The translations under genes were made by a program, and so were the position numbers. Shown here in pieces: positions 23,130 to 35,276 of a stretch of 64,000 nucleotides of DNA. Below the pieces are notes generated by a model, which was given only the letters and a program-made list of their open reading frames with translations, did not search any database and was not told where the DNA came from. This DNA comes from Fallopia convolvulus (Eukaryota; Streptophyta; Magnoliopsida; Caryophyllales; Polygonaceae): positions 38,029,786 to 38,093,785 of the forward strand of contig OZ024724.1 of assembly GCA_964016875.1 (NCBI GenBank). Direction: 5' to 3'. Position 1 is the stretch's first letter; each line of letters starts with the position of its first letter.

Positions 23130-24524
23130 ATAGTACCCCCTTAAAAATTAGTTTCGACCCCGAAACTAGGAAAGGCTTAGGGCGGTACAAGGTTAACATG
23201 GAAAGTAGCTACCAACAACTTTGAGGAAACAACAAAGGGTCTAGTACTCCCTTAAAGAACATTTCGCTCTTTAGTTAAAGCGATTGTACGAGTAGAAGAA
23301 TTACTATTGTACCCTTTTTTCCCTTAAGGAATCGCTAAATTAGTATTCCTTAGAATGATTCCCATATTTGAACTTATGTGGTTTAACGAAATCAAAGAAG
23401 AAGAATGGTTTATCTATTAACTTGAGTCATACCTTCGAAAGTGCTGGGTTGACTTTCCCAATATAAAGTTTGGACTGCTTATAGAATAAGCATCCTAACT
23501 AAAACGAGCGCTTAGAAGTTTCTAGGAAGCGAGTAAGAAAATGACTAATCCATTCTATACTTGTGGAATAGAGTCATTGCGGAGGAATTCTTTTATGATG
23601 GATATTCAGTAACTTTCAAGATGTAATCGAAGTTTTGAAAGTGTAAGGGCCATGCCTTGGAAGAAGAATCTCGAGTTACGGTTTCTAAAGAAGTTACTTA
23701 TTGGGATAGGTGAGGGTTATCTCCCAAGAGGGAGTAACCATCTTCACGACGTTGTATTCGAATATATTATACTACCGAGATGTGGTCCGAGCGTCCCTTT
23801 ATATTATATTTTACAGTATTTATAAAAATGCAGTTTTTTGTAAGCAAGGTTAAACTCGAGGGACTGCGTGGTTAGTTCCACCAATGTGATCAGTATCGGG
23901 GAACTATATCCAATACAATCGCCTAAAGTGTATATCTTCATAGGAATAAGACCTGGAGTCCTACCTCTACCATGTGGCCAAGATGGGAGGTAAAAATCCA
24001 TTCTTATTCACCACCATGAATTTATACTGAAACTTTTGATTTTATGGCTTACAGTTTCATTATGGTATAAAAGTAACATTTTGAGGCGAACTTAGTAATA
24101 CGATGATTATGTCATAAAGTTAAATCAGGGTTTAGCTCGAACTTTCTCTTATATGAAGCTAACGAGGAAACACAGGATTGGATCGATACACAAGGATATA
24201 ATATGATACCCATAATCATAATATAGATTTCAAAAGGAGACACCCTTACGAGGAAGAGTGTCACCGGCAGGGTTCGACATTTCAACTATTGTTGCAATAC
24301 AAAAGTGCCTTAAGGGCAAAACTAATGATTACGAAGATTAAACTTGGATACGAAGGAGGATCCAATTATTCCTCTTGAATACCCGATGCAAAAGGTTTGT
24401 CACTGTGGTGCATCTATAGAGCTATTGATCTTGAGTCTGGAACGTAGTCAACCTCTTTCCTTTATCCGGAGCTATAGATTGCACAGAAGCAGTTCCCGTC
24501 ATTCTGTTGGAAAATTAAGGGTAC
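23130..24524 (-). other. gypsy element 1: polypurine tract and noncoding 3' internal region
   Basis: 23147-23130 reads TTTAAGGGGGTACTAT on the minus strand, directly before the LTR start TGTAATATCC, as in chromovirus-type elements. The remaining 1.4 kb has no pol motif in any frame but is conserved with element 2 (38102-39385) at the nucleotide level. The 65-codon ORF at 23804-24001 is not kept open in element 2. Confidence 0.7.
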
Positions 24525-25667
24525 TGGGAGACTGTGTTGGAGCGAGTTGGTCCTGACTTATTTGCTGGTCGCCTACAGAATTGGTGGAGATGTCCATCTC
24601 TCCCACAGTTGAAGCACTTCTTAGGATTCTTGGTACAGTTTCAGTTAATGTGTCCCGGTTCTCCGCAGTTGTGACAAACTATAGAGCTCTTCTTGGTTTC
24701 CGAGCCTTGGAATGATTTAGACTTAGTTGGCTCGGACCCAGTCTTGCTCTTCTTTGACCAGCCTGAACTTTGTGGAGAGCCTGGCCTCTTAAATTTGCCA
24801 TTCTCCTTTTTATGAGATTGCCCCCAATCTTCCACCCTTGGTGCGGGTTCTTCGAGCAAGGATTTTTCCATGTGGGCCGCATCCAAGTATTCTCCCAACG
24901 TCGTGCACTTGCGATAACTCATAAGAGCTTTGATTTCTGGGCTCAGTAATTCATGGAACCGTTGAATTCTCTCTGCCCTGGTGGGGACATTCTTTGTGGC
25001 ATCTCCCATTTGGGGTGTAAGCTTTGTTTTCTCGGGTATGCTTGGCCCACCAATCTTTTGGTAAGGAACCCTATAAAGCTTCTCTTTTCCCCAAGTTGCC
25101 CAGAAGTGATCCATTATCTTCGCTTTGAACATTGCCCAATTCAACCATGGTTGTTCCGACAAGTTTGAACTTTCCCACCATTTTCGTGCTTCTCCCCTTA
25201 GCTGAAGGGAGGCAAGGTGCACCTTTTCCACTTCTTTGCACTCAAGCGTGCTTAGGAGGCCCTCCATTTGTAGGAACCATCTGAATATTTCGTGGGTTTC
25301 TCCCGTACCGTCATAAATGTCTGGCTTCAATGAGGAAAAAGCTCTCAGGTTCTTGTCACACTCTGAGCAAATTATTGATGAAGAAGTCTGAACGATATTA
25401 TCCTTTGCATTGGTAGTTTGATCTCCTCCCACTAACTTCTTCACGTTGGGCAATGTAGTTGGAATCATCTCATGACTGAATTGTTCCATGTGGACTCTTG
25501 CAGCTTTGATCCTTAAAGGACCACTTTCCACCGTCCTTGGTGGGCAAGGGGACTTGTTGAAGTGGGTCTACTTGATTTTGACCAGAGTGCTTAGACCCTT
25601 CATCATTTTCCTGAGGCAAATTGCAAACAAATGTGCTCCTATTGTTGTTCTCTTTAGCGTTTGCCAT
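24525..25667 (-). pseudogene. gag of gypsy element 1, broken
   Basis: Retrotransposon capsid/nucleocapsid precursor. Likely start ATG 25667 (MANAKENNNR); a frameshift near 25530 moves to the main frame, which holds the retrotransposon gag core: FSSLKPDIYDGTGETHEIFR, EVEKVHLASLQLRGEARKWW, and a basic Pro/Ser-rich tail. A first zinc knuckle, CHNCGEPGHIN, is cut by TGA at 24643-24641 before its last Cys. The same frame then continues with a second knuckle, CFNCGRDGHLHQFC. At least two lesions are present, so this copy cannot make an intact Gag. Confidence 0.85.
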
Positions 25668-25969
25668 CTTTTGACGCTGAGATTTTGATGTCCTTCTAAT
25701 GTCTACAAGGAAGGGATGTTTAACAAGGTGCAAGAGGGCTATCCAACCAAATAACGGAAAACCAAGGTTGGGAAATAATAACGTCGAGTATGGAAGAGTT
25801 ACTACTTTAGTTGTGATGAATAGGAACACGTGTCCACTAATTGTCTAAATGATGAAGCAACTTCATGACTCACTAGGCCTACCGGGCAACTTAGCGAACT
25901 TATAATTTATGTCCAAAATATCTTGGTCCTAGCAACTTGTTTCCTAACTTCATCTATCAACTTGTTGAC

Positions 25970-26554
25970 TTATAAAAGTGGAAGCGAAGAAAACTCTATG
26001 ACGTGGCTTTCGCATAACTTTATTATGGTTGGTTTATTCGTTTGACAAACATCGAACATCATGCCAAGCTTCCATATATTATTTAAGCAAATCCTAACTA
26101 CTTGCTGGTACGTTGGACTAATATATCCTTCATTGAACAAACTTTCGTCGAGGGTTCTTCCCTCGTGGTTCAACAACAATAGGGCCTGCTTGATGTGTCG
26201 ACGAGTTGCAGTTATATTGCCACTGTTGACGACAAGACGAGTATGGAGTTGATCGTTCTCGTTTCGGTAGGACCTCATTTCTTCCGACCACACTTCCTTA
26301 CGCTAGAGGAGATAGTCGTAATTTGGCTGACGAACCCTATTTGGGTTTGGACCACTTATTGGAGATGGGTTTCTTATTTAACCAATTGCTTAGTGATGGA
26401 ATTACTCTCCTTGAGTCTAGTTAGTCCATCCATCCATTTGATAGACCATTGGGGTTTGACTTGATTGGTCATGAAGTGAATTATCCTCATCAAGCTCTTG
26501 AGCGGCTTTTCTGGCTTCATCCCTGATTCGGGTTAGACTTCTAGGGAGTACCAT
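25970..26554 (-). pseudogene. extra ORF between PBS and gag in gypsy element 1
   Basis: Starts at ATG 26554 with MVLPRSLTRIRDEARKAAQE and is broken by several stops. Its C-terminal half is open (26293-25970: RSYRNENDQLH..., HIKQALLLLNHEGRTLDESL). The same start and C-terminal motif occur in element 2 (40939-41457), although the elements have otherwise diverged. I do not recognise a domain. Confidence 0.5.
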
Positions 26555-27411
26555 TTATGTAGAGAAGAGATAGGCGTTTACATAGAATATCCTTTGATTC
26601 TATGGGACGATGGTATTGGAAGGAAGTTTTGAAATTGGAAAACAGAATTTTCATTTTAAACACATGTACATCCTTAAAAATTATAACGGTTTTAAAGTCT
26701 CTATTAAAAGCTCATTTTATATGACTTTAAATTAAAAGAAAAATTTTTAAAGTAGAAAATTTTATTTCATGTGTGACATGAAGTAATTCTAATCTTGGAA
26801 CGAGAGTCTAAAGATTTTTTTTTTGACTTTTGTCTCGGGTTTCGGGGAATTCCTATTACTATTAAAAGGAAATTCTTCGAATCTTTATTCTTCGATTCTA
26901 TGCAACGAAAATATTGGAAGGAAGTCCTAAGGCATTCTTGGATATAAAGTTTAAACATGAACCATCAATTAAGTTAAGACTTTTCATTTTCTTGGTCATA
27001 TTTAAGAAGGTGGGGAAATTCTTTAAAAGATTCTCGTTATAAGAATTTCCTAACTTGTAGAAGTTACTAAGATGAAGACTTTAAGTTTAAGAAGAATTCT
27101 AACTTAGGTGATTAGGTTAAAGAGTTGGAACATATTTATTACTTAAGTTTTTAGTAGGTAAAAAGGGAAGGGTTTCTAAAGGTAGAAGTTCTAGAACTAA
27201 ATCAAAGTTTTAAATTTTTTTTAAAGGAAAATTCTTAGGTAAGAAGTTTAAGTTAGAAAGTTGACATTTTTAAGTTTCTTAAAGGATATAAAGAAGGGAA
27301 CTTTCTATAAATAGAAGTTTCGGTTTGCAGAAGATAACTTAGGTTTTAAAAGTTCTCGGGTTTTGAAAATTTTTGGTTTTAAATGTTTTCGGTTTTTAAA
27401 ATAAAACGTTC

Positions 27412-27424
27412 GGCTCTGATACCA
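27412..27424 (-). other. primer binding site, tRNA-iMet type (element 1)
   Basis: TGGTATCAGAGCC on the minus strand, four bases (ATTA) after the 5' LTR end. It is complementary to the 3' end of plant initiator tRNA-Met, the usual primer for these elements. It fixes the element's orientation and LTR boundary. Confidence 0.92.
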
Positions 27425-30400
27425 TAATTGTAACACCCCTATTTTACAACATTGGGTATTACTGCCATTGACCTCGGACTTTCCCGTCCAAAGTCACCCA
27501 AGGCTTTTAGAATGATATTGAACTCATACAAATGCGGAAAATTAACAAAAACGTTACATAAATAAACGGATGCTCACAAATGAGACTTGATCCTTTAATT
27601 GAAGATGAAATTGACCAAAAGCGGAATTTTATTTTATTGATAAGAACTTTTGTTTATTACATTGAGAGTCGTTTTACAAAAGATGTAGCAGCAGAAAGTA
27701 AAGCCATTTAAAAAGGGTTTAAAATACGTAATCGAAAATTACAAGAATGTTTTCCCAAGACAACTCATGTGATGATGATTTGTTTGATTTTTAAAAAGGA
27801 AAGAGCTAGTGCACTATCTTTGGAATGCCTTGCTCTTATGAGAATTCCTTCCTTCCTTTGATGTCGTCTTACCTTGACCTTCAATCCTCGCCTAACGTTT
27901 CCTGAACCTTCTTGACTTTGTCTTCAAGTCTTCGGTGTACATTCCTACAGTCTGGCATTTGTCGCGAAGGGCGAGAATACCAGGCAAAAATGCAGAAGTG
28001 GGGAATTAGTCTAAGGAGCCTAAGCAAGCGGGAACGGAACTTCCCAAGTGTAATTCGATAATTTAGGTAATATCGAGGAAGATATTATCGGGATGTGTTT
28101 TAGGATAAGATTTATTCATGTGAGGTTTTAATGGTACGAAAGAGAGCGTATCTCAAGCGGAGATAGCTCGATAATCGAGAGAAGAGCTACTAGATTGTAG
28201 ACTTCTTTTAGAATCGAAAGTATGTTGGGAACGTTATTAATTCACATAAGTTGAAAACCTCTCGCGCCCTGAGCGGACCGAGAGCCGGATCGATCATTTG
28301 AGATCAGTCTGGTTTGATGTCTTTTAAATGTGCATTGGGCACTTATCTTATATCGTGATGAAAAGTCATTTATTATTTTTAATGATTTTTAAAAAGGGGG
28401 TGGGGGCTCGTATGGCCCGGTCCACCAAGAGAAACCTAGTTTCCCGGCACTTAGCTAGAGTGCGCTCGTCCCTCCTTGCAATCGGAGCGGACTGGATCAA
28501 GATCCTGAAAGTCGTACTTCAAACACGTAGGCATTACGACTTAGAAAGTTTTATAGAGGCGTCGGCTACTTCCGCGCCCCTCACTAGTTTGTTCGACATT
28601 GACCTCTTAACGAGGTCGTAAACAATCAAGACAACAACCAAACTAGCATGAATAATCCTATCAATAATAAAGAGCGAACTAAACTAACAATGGGGTCGTT
28701 ATATCTAACAATCGATATTTCCTAGGTTCCTTTTGTTACTTAGCACACAAGTTGTTCCCAACATCGAAAATTTCACGGAGATGAATATATAAGGTTACAA
28801 GGGGAAATTTCACTTGCCTGGTTCTCAAGAGTAGGATAATGATCAGACGAAAAGTGTGGTTCGCGACTTCGAACAAGAATCTCGACCTATCGACACGGAA
28901 ATTACGAACGATCTTTAAAATGCGAAATTCTTTTAAATTTGAAATTCTCTTATATACTTAGTATATAAGAGAATGGAATTCTAAATTATTATAATAATAA
29001 TTTAGGTGGCTAATTAAAATAATAATATTCCTTTATTAATATTTTAATTTTGTAATATCCTTTTATTCCTTAAAAATCCTTATTTAATTTATTAAAATAA
29101 TTCTTTTAATTTCACTTGCTAACTTCTTAAAATAATAAGCAAGTATAATCTCATAAAAGCATATGGTATCAACTTTTACCTAAAAAGGCATTTTGAATTT
29201 ATTTCAACCTTAAGATTATAAAAGTCTTTTATAACCTTATTAAGATGTTTCAACTTTGAGTTATTATAATATTTCTTTATTTTCAATCATATATATAATA
29301 CTTTAAAATATTATTTTCTCGATAAAGAATATTTATTAATATCCATTATTTTAGTAAGACCTTGTCTAGTTATAAAATCCATATTATAAAGAGATAAAAT
29401 AATAATAGGCCACTTTCTTAGTAGTTTCCATAACTATAACTTTCTATTTACTCTATAACGTAAGCTTTCCAAAACCTAACCTAACATTAAATTAATCTTA
29501 TTTATTTTATTCCCATATTTCTTTCCATATCTATAGTTTACATAAAACATGATCATGGCTTAAAATATCTTACTTTATACTTATAGTTTATTATTATGAT
29601 ATCTTAGGTCACAAAAAAAATATATTCTCTATACTTTATCTTTTCATGCAAGGCATCCCTCAAAACTTAGCCATATTATTAACATAATATTATCACCACT
29701 ACCGTATTTTTATTATTAAAAGCTTATATCTATAGAAATCTCTACACCTAGAGATATGGCAACTTAAATAATAATTTTATTAACATAATTATTATTATTA
29801 TAAATAATTTCATATGTCTTTAAATTCTCTACACTTGGAGATATAATATAAAAATAATAGCCCTTTATTTTATAATATTCTACTAGGTATTTTAATAATA
29901 GAAAGCTACAAACTTTATATAAAAAAATACTTTTACTTGGTTTCTTATTATTATTTAATATATCCATGTCTAAAAACATTATTTTATAAATTATGAGCAT
30001 GCAACTATTTATTATACCTATAATTATTCATAATATCTTTAACATATCTTTTCTAACAACTTAGACCTTTATATTTATATAATAACTTCCAAATAGGGTA
30101 ATCATATTATCTATATTATACTTCTCATTTATATGAATCTCATAATTTAATCCCATGATTTTATTATAATGTTTTTATTTACATAAAAGTACATACAAAT
30201 TATTTAATATATCTTTTTAGTTTTCAACTTAATCATATAAAATTTATCTTATGATAAGAATATCTTATTCATATTACTTCCAAGTTTGTAATAAGATCAA
30301 AAGGCATGCAAGACTATTTTTATTTTATTAAAGTCTTGTTTTATTAAATCTCCCTTATTTTAGACTATTTCTTTTATAATGGAAGAAAAATATGTCCAAG

Positions 30401-31003
30401 CTAATATTTTTTTTTTAAAATCCGAATTTTATGTTAAAAGTTATTTTTATGATTCTAAAATTTATTGGAATTTATTTAATAGATACTAAAAATATTTATC
30501 TTTAAATACTCCATAATGCATGTTAGTTCAAATAAATCTATGTACAAGGAAGGAAATTAATAAAATTTGATTTTCTTTTCCAACCAATTTGATCTTGTAC
30601 TGATATTTAAGAGATGCTAAAATTAATGATTTTCTACTTATTAAAATAAAAGGGGTTAAAAAGAATTAAAAAAAAATAGAAATAAACCTTTATGTACAGG
30701 TTGTAGGTTTAATTGAACAGGATGCAACAGAGGAGAAGGCAAGGAAGGTGCGCCCAACAGCAACTCCGACACCAGCAGGGAGGCGGCGGTCCGGCGAGCC
30801 TCCGGGGGTGGAGCACGGCTAGAGGGGCGGCGGCCTCGGTGGTCCGGCGACCCGGGGTGAAGAAACTAGGGTTTTGTGGTGATTTTGGGGAAAATTCAGC
30901 AATTAATTAAGGGCTTCTATGGCTGAATTTTTGATTGAAAGTGAGCAAAAACAACAAGAGAATAAGAAGAAGATGAATGTGGGAGTTTTCTATGGGATTT
31001 TCG

Positions 31004-31019
31004 GACCTATTTATAGGGG
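31004..31019 (-). promoter_or_regulatory. LTR TATA box (element 1)
   Basis: CCCCTATAAATAGGTCC on the minus strand is kept in the left LTR at 21407-21392, and a variant (CCTATATAAAGG) is in element 2 at 37336-37320. Its orientation fits transcription of the element through PBS and gag. Confidence 0.75.
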
Positions 31020-31296
31020 AGATTGAACCGTCCATGTATCCATGTCAATGGCCATCAACCAATGGAGAAGGGAAGGATTGATATCCATTGGTGAGATGTG
31101 TGCTTGTTGGGTGATGATGTAAGGCATGTGAGGTCATTGAGATGGTCTTGCAAGCAAGGGGATGAAGAAGGAGAAGCTTTGAGCATGCAATGGCTACATG
31201 TCGCTTCAATCAGACAAGCGTCTGATTGATTTTGGGGGAGAAGAAGACTTATAATTTAAATAAGAATATAAATTTTGGTAAAGAGAGTAGAAAGTT

Positions 31297-31383
31297 ACAA
31301 TGGTCTAGCGGATTATGGGTGTGTGCGTGGGAGAGGAGATGCAAGAGGTCTTGGGTTCGAGTCCCGGCTCTTGTCTCCTTTTT
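31297..31383 (+). ncRNA. tRNA-like pol III unit inside gypsy LTR (copy 2)
   Basis: Nearly identical to copy 1: A-box-like TGGTCTAGCGG, B box GGTTCGAGTCC, T-arm stem and TTTTT terminator. It lies in the intact LTR, antisense to the retroelement. Confidence 0.55.
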
Positions 31384-31844
31384 ATTAACTTTTTAATGTA
31401 TTATTCTAGCTTATTGTACCCTTTTTATTTAATAAAAATTTCGAAAATTATAAAGCATTATTTTTGTTTGAATGCTTTTTATCCCTCCATAATCCTTTAT
31501 AACATATTCTTGAATTTTAAATTATTTAAATTCTCTTGTTGAAGAGAAAAAAGATTATTAATGGTTTTACAACCTTGGAATATTGCGGATATCACCTTTA
31601 TAACATTTTTATAATTTATTAAGACAATTATAAAAATCCTTAAACTCTCTTTTCAAGAGAAAATGGATATCCGACTTGCATAATATATTTAATTAAATTC
31701 TTCATTGTCATTGTAGTAAACTTTTGTAACCTTTCATAATATAATATGAAATTATAAAGTTTATTAAATTCTCTATTTTTAAGAAAAAAAATTTATCGGG
31801 ATAAACATTTTTTTTATTTTATTTAGAATTTAGCGGACATTACA

Positions 31845-32290
31845 AATTGAATAGTAAACAAATATCTAACTGGAATAAATAATAAAAAAATGATTAACTC
31901 AATTATACATTCATCGTTGTAGTCGATATCCAAATATATTACTTTAAATCACGATATATTATAACAAATTTTATTTCAATTTTAATTATGTTTGTATGTT
32001 AAAATATTCATTTAATTTCATTTCAACTCATAATTCCAAACATAATTATACTCATAATCTAAATTTGACTAAATAATACAACTAAATTGAATAACACAAC
32101 TACAAATCTATATATAACCAAGATATTGAATATTAAAAAATTTACGAAATTGATTAACTAATTACGAAACTGAATATCTAACATAAACAAATAAACGAAA
32201 TCAAATTTAATACGGTTAAATTAGTTCGTAAAGAACGTACCGCGGCCGTAAATGTCGCTCGTGTGCGGATCGGGATACGAACCGCAGGAG
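31845..32290. other. AT-rich spacer, no feature recognised
   Basis: Spacer between the end of gypsy element 1 and the GC-rich island. No ORF or repeat is recognised, apart from the element's flank AATTG at its start. Confidence 0.55.
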
Positions 32291-32326
32291 TAGCGTTGGA
32301 AGTCGTCAAAGCCAGGACGACATCCT

Positions 32327-32903
32327 TCACGCGACCGGCTTGCATCCGATATCGCCGCTTTGCCGGATCTCGCCCCTTCCTCTTTCTCCCGGAGCTCCCC
32401 GGACCGCCCTCGGGGGGATGCGCGCGTTGACCGGTGGCAGGCCGGGCAGCAGGTTCAGGGCCGGGTGGAGCCCCTCCTGGCGCACCACTGGTGGGGTGGC
32501 CGGTTCAAGGGGCGCAACAGTGGTGGGGGCGGCCGGTTCAAGGGCGGGCGGAGCCCCTCCCGGCACAACAGTGGTGGGGGCGGTCGGTTGAAGGGCGGGC
32601 GAAGCCCCTCCCGACGATACATTGGTGGGGGGGCAGTTCAGGGGCGGGCGGAGCTGCTGCGCATGGAGGTGGTGCGCCCGGACCACTCGTCGATTGGGGA
32701 GTCGGAGGTGGTGTGCTCGAATTCACCGGAGGTGGGTCATGGGAAGTCGGAGGTGGCTGGGAATCGGACGTTTGAGGGGGCTGGGTCATTTTTTTGGCTC
32801 GAGCTTGTGTTTCGCGGATGGACGAGGAAGACGACAATGGTGGTGGCAGCTGCTTGCGTGAGGGTTTTAACCCTAATGATCCGTGCATCGGTGTTGCTCG
32901 CAT
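32327..32903 (-). pseudogene. Pro/Ala-rich repeat protein fragment in a GC-rich island
   Basis: A sharp GC-rich island (about 32230-33060) in AT-rich DNA. Two overlapping minus-strand ORFs are Pro/Ser/Ala-rich: 32903-32538 (MTQPPQTSDSQPPPTSHDPP...) and 32686-32327, with a 51-bp tandem repeat that encodes a 17-residue unit near VVPGGAPPALEPAAPTT. The frame changes between the ORFs. Downstream another frame reads PGFDDFQRYSCGSYPDPH, so exons or frameshifts are likely. The long plus-strand ORF (32360-33259) is Gly/Arg-rich antisense. I cannot name the protein; it may be a captured or decayed exon. Confidence 0.35.
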
Positions 32904-33247
32904 GGGCCCGTTTCGTGCGTGATTGGGCCGCGCATGCCCGTTTCGAGCTTCCCTTTCCCGACATTTCCCGATCCCATTCCATTTTCCACTTTTGCCCTTC
33001 CGCGCAATTCCGTTTTGCGCAAGCCCTCGTTGCGCGTAAATTCTGTGCGCTTTTAAAAAAAAGTCGTGCGTATGTATCCCGCGAAAATGAAAAAGTAACT
33101 CAATATTTTCATATGTTTTTTATTTATTTTTTCTTCTTTCTTTTTTCCCTTTCTAATCCAGATTTGGATCTAGATACTAGGCCATTCCGAAACGAGCTTC
33201 AATTGGTGATGAGCTTATCAAAGAAGTATCAAATGAAGAAATTAAAA

Positions 33248-33445
33248 GTAAAAGGGTGAGGAGCTCATTTGGGCCGGTTGGGCCTTGGGGGAAGAACCCC
33301 GAGGTCACAGGTTCGACACCCATCGGTGACGAAACCAAAAAACTTTAATTTCTCTAGAACTGTATCAGTTCTCACCCGTTCAAGGGTGCTATAGGTTAGT
33401 CCAAGTAGTACTTGAGCTATCCTAAATCTTACCGGATCAAAAAAA
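33248..33445 (+). mobile_element. SINE with 17-bp target-site duplication
   Basis: About 198 bp. It has a tRNA-like head with an A-box-like GGGCCGGTTGGGCC and the B box GGTTCGACACC (33311-33321), a pyrimidine-rich body and a 3' A-run after CCGGATC. It is flanked by the 17-bp direct repeat AAATGAAGAAATTAAAA at 33231-33247 and 33446-33462. These are all the signs of an L1-mobilised SINE, and the perfect duplication implies a fairly young insertion. Confidence 0.93.
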
Positions 33446-33462
33446 AAATGAAGAAATTAAAA

Positions 33463-34953
33463 TTTTACGTCTAATTAAGCAGGTTGCATTTGATCATTTA
33501 ACTAGTGTAGTTGCTCGAGCCTTGCTCGGGTTATCAAGTTGTCATGTATGTTCGGATTGAATAACGGGTCGACATCGTTATTTTCTAAATATTATTTTTA
33601 CTATTAAATTATTAAATATTATTAAATTATAATATAAATTTTCAAAAATTAATACAATTATTGCAATAATTAATTTTTTTAATATTTTAATAACCAGATC
33701 ATAATTACAACTCTATGAGATTGTGTCTCAGGTGAGGTTATATATGTTCGTTTAGAATTGGATTTTGGATCGATCGGATCGGACTTAAGTATGAGATCGG
33801 GTTTTTCAAGTTAGATAATCTCTCCCCTTATAATACGGTGTTGTTTAACAAAAACTCTATCAATGAATTTGGCTAAATTTCAACCATCTAAACATAATTT
33901 AACGATTAGATTTAATTTATTCTCTCTCCAGATGTACTAATGATTTTTTAATTTTTTTTCTAGGGTTCACTAATTTATAATAGGGTTTTGAAATTCTTTT
34001 TATTTTTATTTTTTTAATTTGTAATACATTGAAATTCAAAATAATAATTACATAATTAGCAGTTCAATTATTGTAATGATTGAGATGTTATTGCTAAATT
34101 CTTTTTATATTAAATAGTAATAAGTATCAATGAATATTTGCTTCGATCAATGAAGATTCAAATATTTCTTTTGATTTTAAAATTATTTAACCCTTAAAAT
34201 TAATTTATAGTAGCACAATATGGAACATTATGTGAAATAAATCTCGGAGATTATTGCAACTAAATCTCACACAAATTGAACCATTTGGCAACTACTGTTG
34301 CAAAGCCCAGCAATGCTAAAAGCAAGATACTTCCATTGTCAAGTTGGAGTACCCTTAGCACATATGATATGACTGTATAAACTGCACTACAAACAGTGAA
34401 GTAAAAAGTATGTCAAAACTTGTACAAAGTAGAAAGTTTTTGTTTGGAAAAAGTTAAATTTCCAATAAGTAAACAAACATGTCATTTACAAAAGTGCTTA
34501 GATGGGCTAAGCAAAGGACTCGTATTATCATGGACAACCCATGATTTACAACTCGGAAGACGATTCGGCACAACATCGGGCAACAACCCGCAAGGCTCAA
34601 TACAAAATCATTGAACAAAATTTAGCAGAAGGCATTGCAAACACAATAGACGCACAGTCCAAAAGGACAGGCGTTGCAGCATCATCAACAGAGGCCATCC
34701 AAAGCTTAGATTAGATCGGCGACAACAAGCAACACAAACCAACAGGATGGCACCGCTAACGCTAAGCCATTCAACAGGTTACAAACCTGCTCTAGTATCA
34801 TCACATCAGAAAGGGTGCTAGTCAGCAGAGCAACGTCAACATCCAGCAGGCTCCACCAAGACACAAAAATCAGAAAGAAATCCAAGCATCGCCAAGACAG
34901 CAGATGTACTAGCCGAAACATAACAGCAAGGCAGCACAGAACAGAGAATCAGT
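33463..34953. other. AT-rich sequence and probable 3' part of a decayed LINE
   Basis: 33463-34200 is AT-rich without features. 34200-34953 is less AT-rich and lies downstream of the LINE ORF end on the minus strand, so it may be LINE 3' UTR. The ORF at 34706-34921 has no domain. No poly(A) tail or target duplication could be placed. Confidence 0.4.
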
Positions 34954-35276
34954 TCAGCCAATCAGCCATGCACAGAGGGAGTTTCTAGGGTCCCTCACTT
35001 TGGCCCGGATCCTAGCCTTGGTGAGCCGGATAGCGTTGTAGGCACACAACATAGTGTCTGGGTACTCATTCCGAAAACAAACAACGTTTCTATGCTGCCA
35101 AATTACATAAGCTGTAGTAGAAAAAGTTGTGATACGAAATTGGAAGATGGCTGATTTGTGGAACTTGCTAGAAGCGAACCAAGCAAGCTAGTCAGGTCAA
35201 ATTATCGAGGATGATCCCAACACTAGCCCATTTCATACCGTAATCAAGCACATCAGAGGAAAAACCACAAGCAAAC
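34954..35276 (-). pseudogene. C-terminal end of LINE (L1-type) ORF2
   Basis: On the minus strand, an open frame to TGA at 34956-34954 reads LAWFASSKFHKSAIFQFR, then TTAYVIWQHRNVVCFRNEYP. This is the conserved region after the zf-RVT zinc finger in plant L1 ORF2 proteins, where A-x-x-I-W-x-x-R-N is typical. A frameshift near 35200 separates it from FACGFSSDVLDYGMKWASVG. The ORF is cut at 35277 by gypsy element 2. Confidence 0.65.

Larger units (their letters stand above)
20872..31844 (-). mobile_element. gag-only Ty3/gypsy element 1, long LTRs, 5' truncated on the left
   Basis: Read on the minus strand: 5' LTR 31844-27429 (4416 bp, TGTAATGTCCGC...GGGGTGTTACA), PBS 27424-27412, a pre-gag ORF, gag, about 1.4 kb of noncoding sequence, a polypurine tract at 23147-23130, and the 3' LTR 23129-20872. 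The 3' LTR lacks the LTR's last 1.4 kb and has a 1.7-kb internal deletion (the segment equal to 29073-30737). No protease, RT, RNase H or integrase is present, so the element is non-autonomous. A solo LTR is inserted at 21627-22521. The right flank is AATTG; a target duplication cannot be tested because the left end is missing. Confidence 0.88.
27429..31844 (-). repeat. 5' LTR of gypsy element 1, 4.4 kb
   Basis: Plus-strand ends TGTAACACCCC and GCGGACATTACA. It has a GC-rich stretch at 30715-30870, a minus-strand TATA box CCTATAAATAGG at 31019-31004, AT-rich filler at 29070-30700 without genes, and the antisense tRNA-like unit. The ORF at 28328-28621 and others in it show no protein motif. 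Confidence 0.88.

Noticed and set aside
23804..24001. 65-codon ORF in gypsy element 1 as a pol remnant
   Set aside because: No RT, RNase H or integrase motif, and stops in the matching region of element 2.
32360..33259. 299-codon plus-strand Gly/Arg-rich ORF
   Set aside because: It is a GC-rich antisense frame running into AT-rich noncoding sequence; the 17-residue repeat makes more sense on the minus strand, though neither is proven.
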